The notes beneath the pieces are model-generated. The model was not told the origin of the DNA. It did not search any database and was given only the letters and a program-made list of their open reading frames with translations. Below are positions 20,111 through 21,015 of a stretch of DNA of 21,015 nt, one piece after another (within the stretch, counting starts at the first letter, position 1; each line of letters opens with the position of its first letter). The DNA comes from a virus: positions 1-21,015 of IMG/VR virus record IMGVR_UViG_3300042294_004189; one strand, 5' to 3'. The position numbers were made by a program, and so were the translations under genes.

Positions 20111-21015
20111 AAAAATTATTATTCTTACTATTATCATTAGTAAGTTTAACCGCGTTTGCGCAAGAACCAAAAATTAGGTTAGCTGATGACTCTACTAAGG
20201 TAGATATTGCTGGTGGAGTAATTGATAAAGGTGATGAATTCATCGTCAATGTCCAATTAAATGGTAATGGAAATACAACTTCTCGTTCATTGTATTTCGA
20301 TTTTGAATTCAATAACGCTGCATTTGATTTTGTAAGTGTTGGGCACACTGGAACAGGTGGAAATGGTGGTGTATTACCTACAGGTGCTAGTATTACAATG
20401 GATAATTACACATATCCAGGTTATTCATTTGCTGGAAATGGTAATAACACATCCCCTAATGGTAATCAAAATTACAACAGTGCGGGATACAGTTTTACTC
20501 AAGGTGGTCCTAAAACAATTATTCGTGTTTATTTAAACTGGGCATCAAATTCACCACTACCTTATAATACTTATGGTGATTTATTGAAATTGCGTTTTAG
20601 ATTAAAAACAACAGCAGTAGGTGATGCATGGGATCCAATTAAAATGAACTTTGCAGCATCATTTAACCAAAATGGTTCATCAGGCGCTGCGGTAAACGAA
20701 ATTCCATTAACTACAGTAATTACACAAAACCCAGACGCTAAGAAATTCGTTAAAGCAGTATTGGATTTAAATGGAAATATTAATCCAACTCACGTTAAAG
20801 TATTATTTAAGAAAGCTGATAATACTGGACCAATGTTTAATGTAACTGCAAATGGTACAGTAAATATTGTAGATTCATTATTGACTGCAAATACCGCTTA
20901 TCAAATTATGGTAATGGCTAATATGGATCAATTACCAGCTATAATGAATTCAGCAGTATCGGTATCTGATTATACAACAGCACAATCAGAATTTGTATCT
21001 CAAAATCTAGATAGA
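20107..21015 (+). CDS. Exported Gly/Asn-rich surface-type protein, 3' end cut by window
   Basis: The frame is open for 303 codons to the window edge. MKKLLFLLLSLVSLTAFAQ is a signal peptide with AQ cleavage. Residues about 25-180 look like a beta-sandwich: FDFEFNNAAFDFVSVGHTG is the kind of strand pattern seen in cohesin-like domains, followed by a Gly/Asn/Tyr-rich stretch around 90-130. A second segment near 220-290 (KAVLDLNGNINPTHVKVLF ... GTVNIVDSLL) is faintly dockerin-like in its D/N-rich turns. The export signal argues against an ordinary tail fibre, which is assembled in the cytoplasm. It may be a secreted or surface-displayed adhesin, or a phage structural protein misread. The C-terminus is not seen. 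Confidence 0.72.
   Translation, partial: MKKLLFLLLSLVSLTAFAQEPKIRLADDSTKVDIAGGVIDKGDEFIVNVQLNGNGNTTSRSLYFDFEFNNAAFDFVSVGHTGTGGNGGVLPTGASITMDNYTYPGYSFAGNGNNTSPNGNQNYNSAGYSFTQGGPKTIIRVYLNWASNSPLPYNTYGDLLKLRFRLKTTAVGDAWDPIKMNFAASFNQNGSSGAAVNEIPLTTVITQNPDAKKFVKAVLDLNGNINPTHVKVLFKKADNTGPMFNVTANGTVNIVDSLLTANTAYQIMVMANMDQLPAIMNSAVSVSDYTTAQSEFVSQNLDR

Noticed and set aside
1-21015. CRISPR arrays, insertion sequences, integrase or attachment sites
   Set aside because: Looked for spaced direct repeats, transposase-like motifs and duplicated tRNA ends; none seen.

Overview
The window is a contiguous, entirely plus-strand stretch of a large tailed-phage (T4-like) genome, AT-rich and very densely packed. 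The phage assignment rests on a replication and recombination set matching T4 families (gp32-type ssDNA-binding protein, UvsX recombinase, FEN/RNase H-type exonuclease, gp41/DnaB-type helicase), phage-type nucleotide metabolism (thioredoxin, NrdB, NrdA, ThyA), a tRNA cluster and many tiny overlapping genes. A Bacteroidota host is inferred from three things: starts lack Shine-Dalgarno boxes and sit in A/T-rich context, signal peptides end in A-Q (TAQ, QAQ, FAQ), and a repeated intergenic motif resembles the Bacteroidota TAnnTTTG -7 element.

Layout. 1-5 kb: unknown ORF, gp32-like SSB, UvsX, a 42-aa ORF, exonuclease, helicase. 5-8 kb: thioredoxin, NrdB, NrdA. 8-12 kb: two unknown ORFs, then a 7-deazaguanine DNA-modification cassette (DpdA-like transglycosylase, QueD, QueC, two small ORFs, QueE). 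12-13 kb: small unknown genes, including a membrane-anchored protein that could be an inner-membrane spanin. 13-14.2 kb: heme oxygenase overlapping a ferredoxin-dependent bilin reductase, a bilin-making pair outside a cyanophage context. 14.2-18.1 kb: ThyA, a micro-membrane peptide, a secreted SGNH hydrolase, a glycosyltransferase, a secreted DRGH nuclease, two small ORFs. 18.1-18.8 kb: a terminator and five tRNAs (Trp, Cys, Ser, Thr, Glu) with one unexplained structured gap. 18.8-21 kb: small membrane, coiled-coil and exported proteins, ending in a large exported protein cut by the window edge.

How the genes work together. Replication proteins are made beside enzymes that supply dNTPs (RNR, its likely thioredoxin reductant, ThyA). 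QueD, QueE and QueC would convert a host-supplied FolE product towards preQ0 (or an intermediate), and DpdA would exchange it for guanine in phage DNA, probably to resist restriction. The QueC has lost all four zinc-ligand cysteines and QueD has an altered zinc site, so the final base may not be preQ0. Heme oxygenase plus bilin reductase would turn host heme into biliverdin and then a reduced bilin whose use in this host is unknown. A 17-base motif in at least five gaps, with two weaker copies, is a candidate phage promoter.
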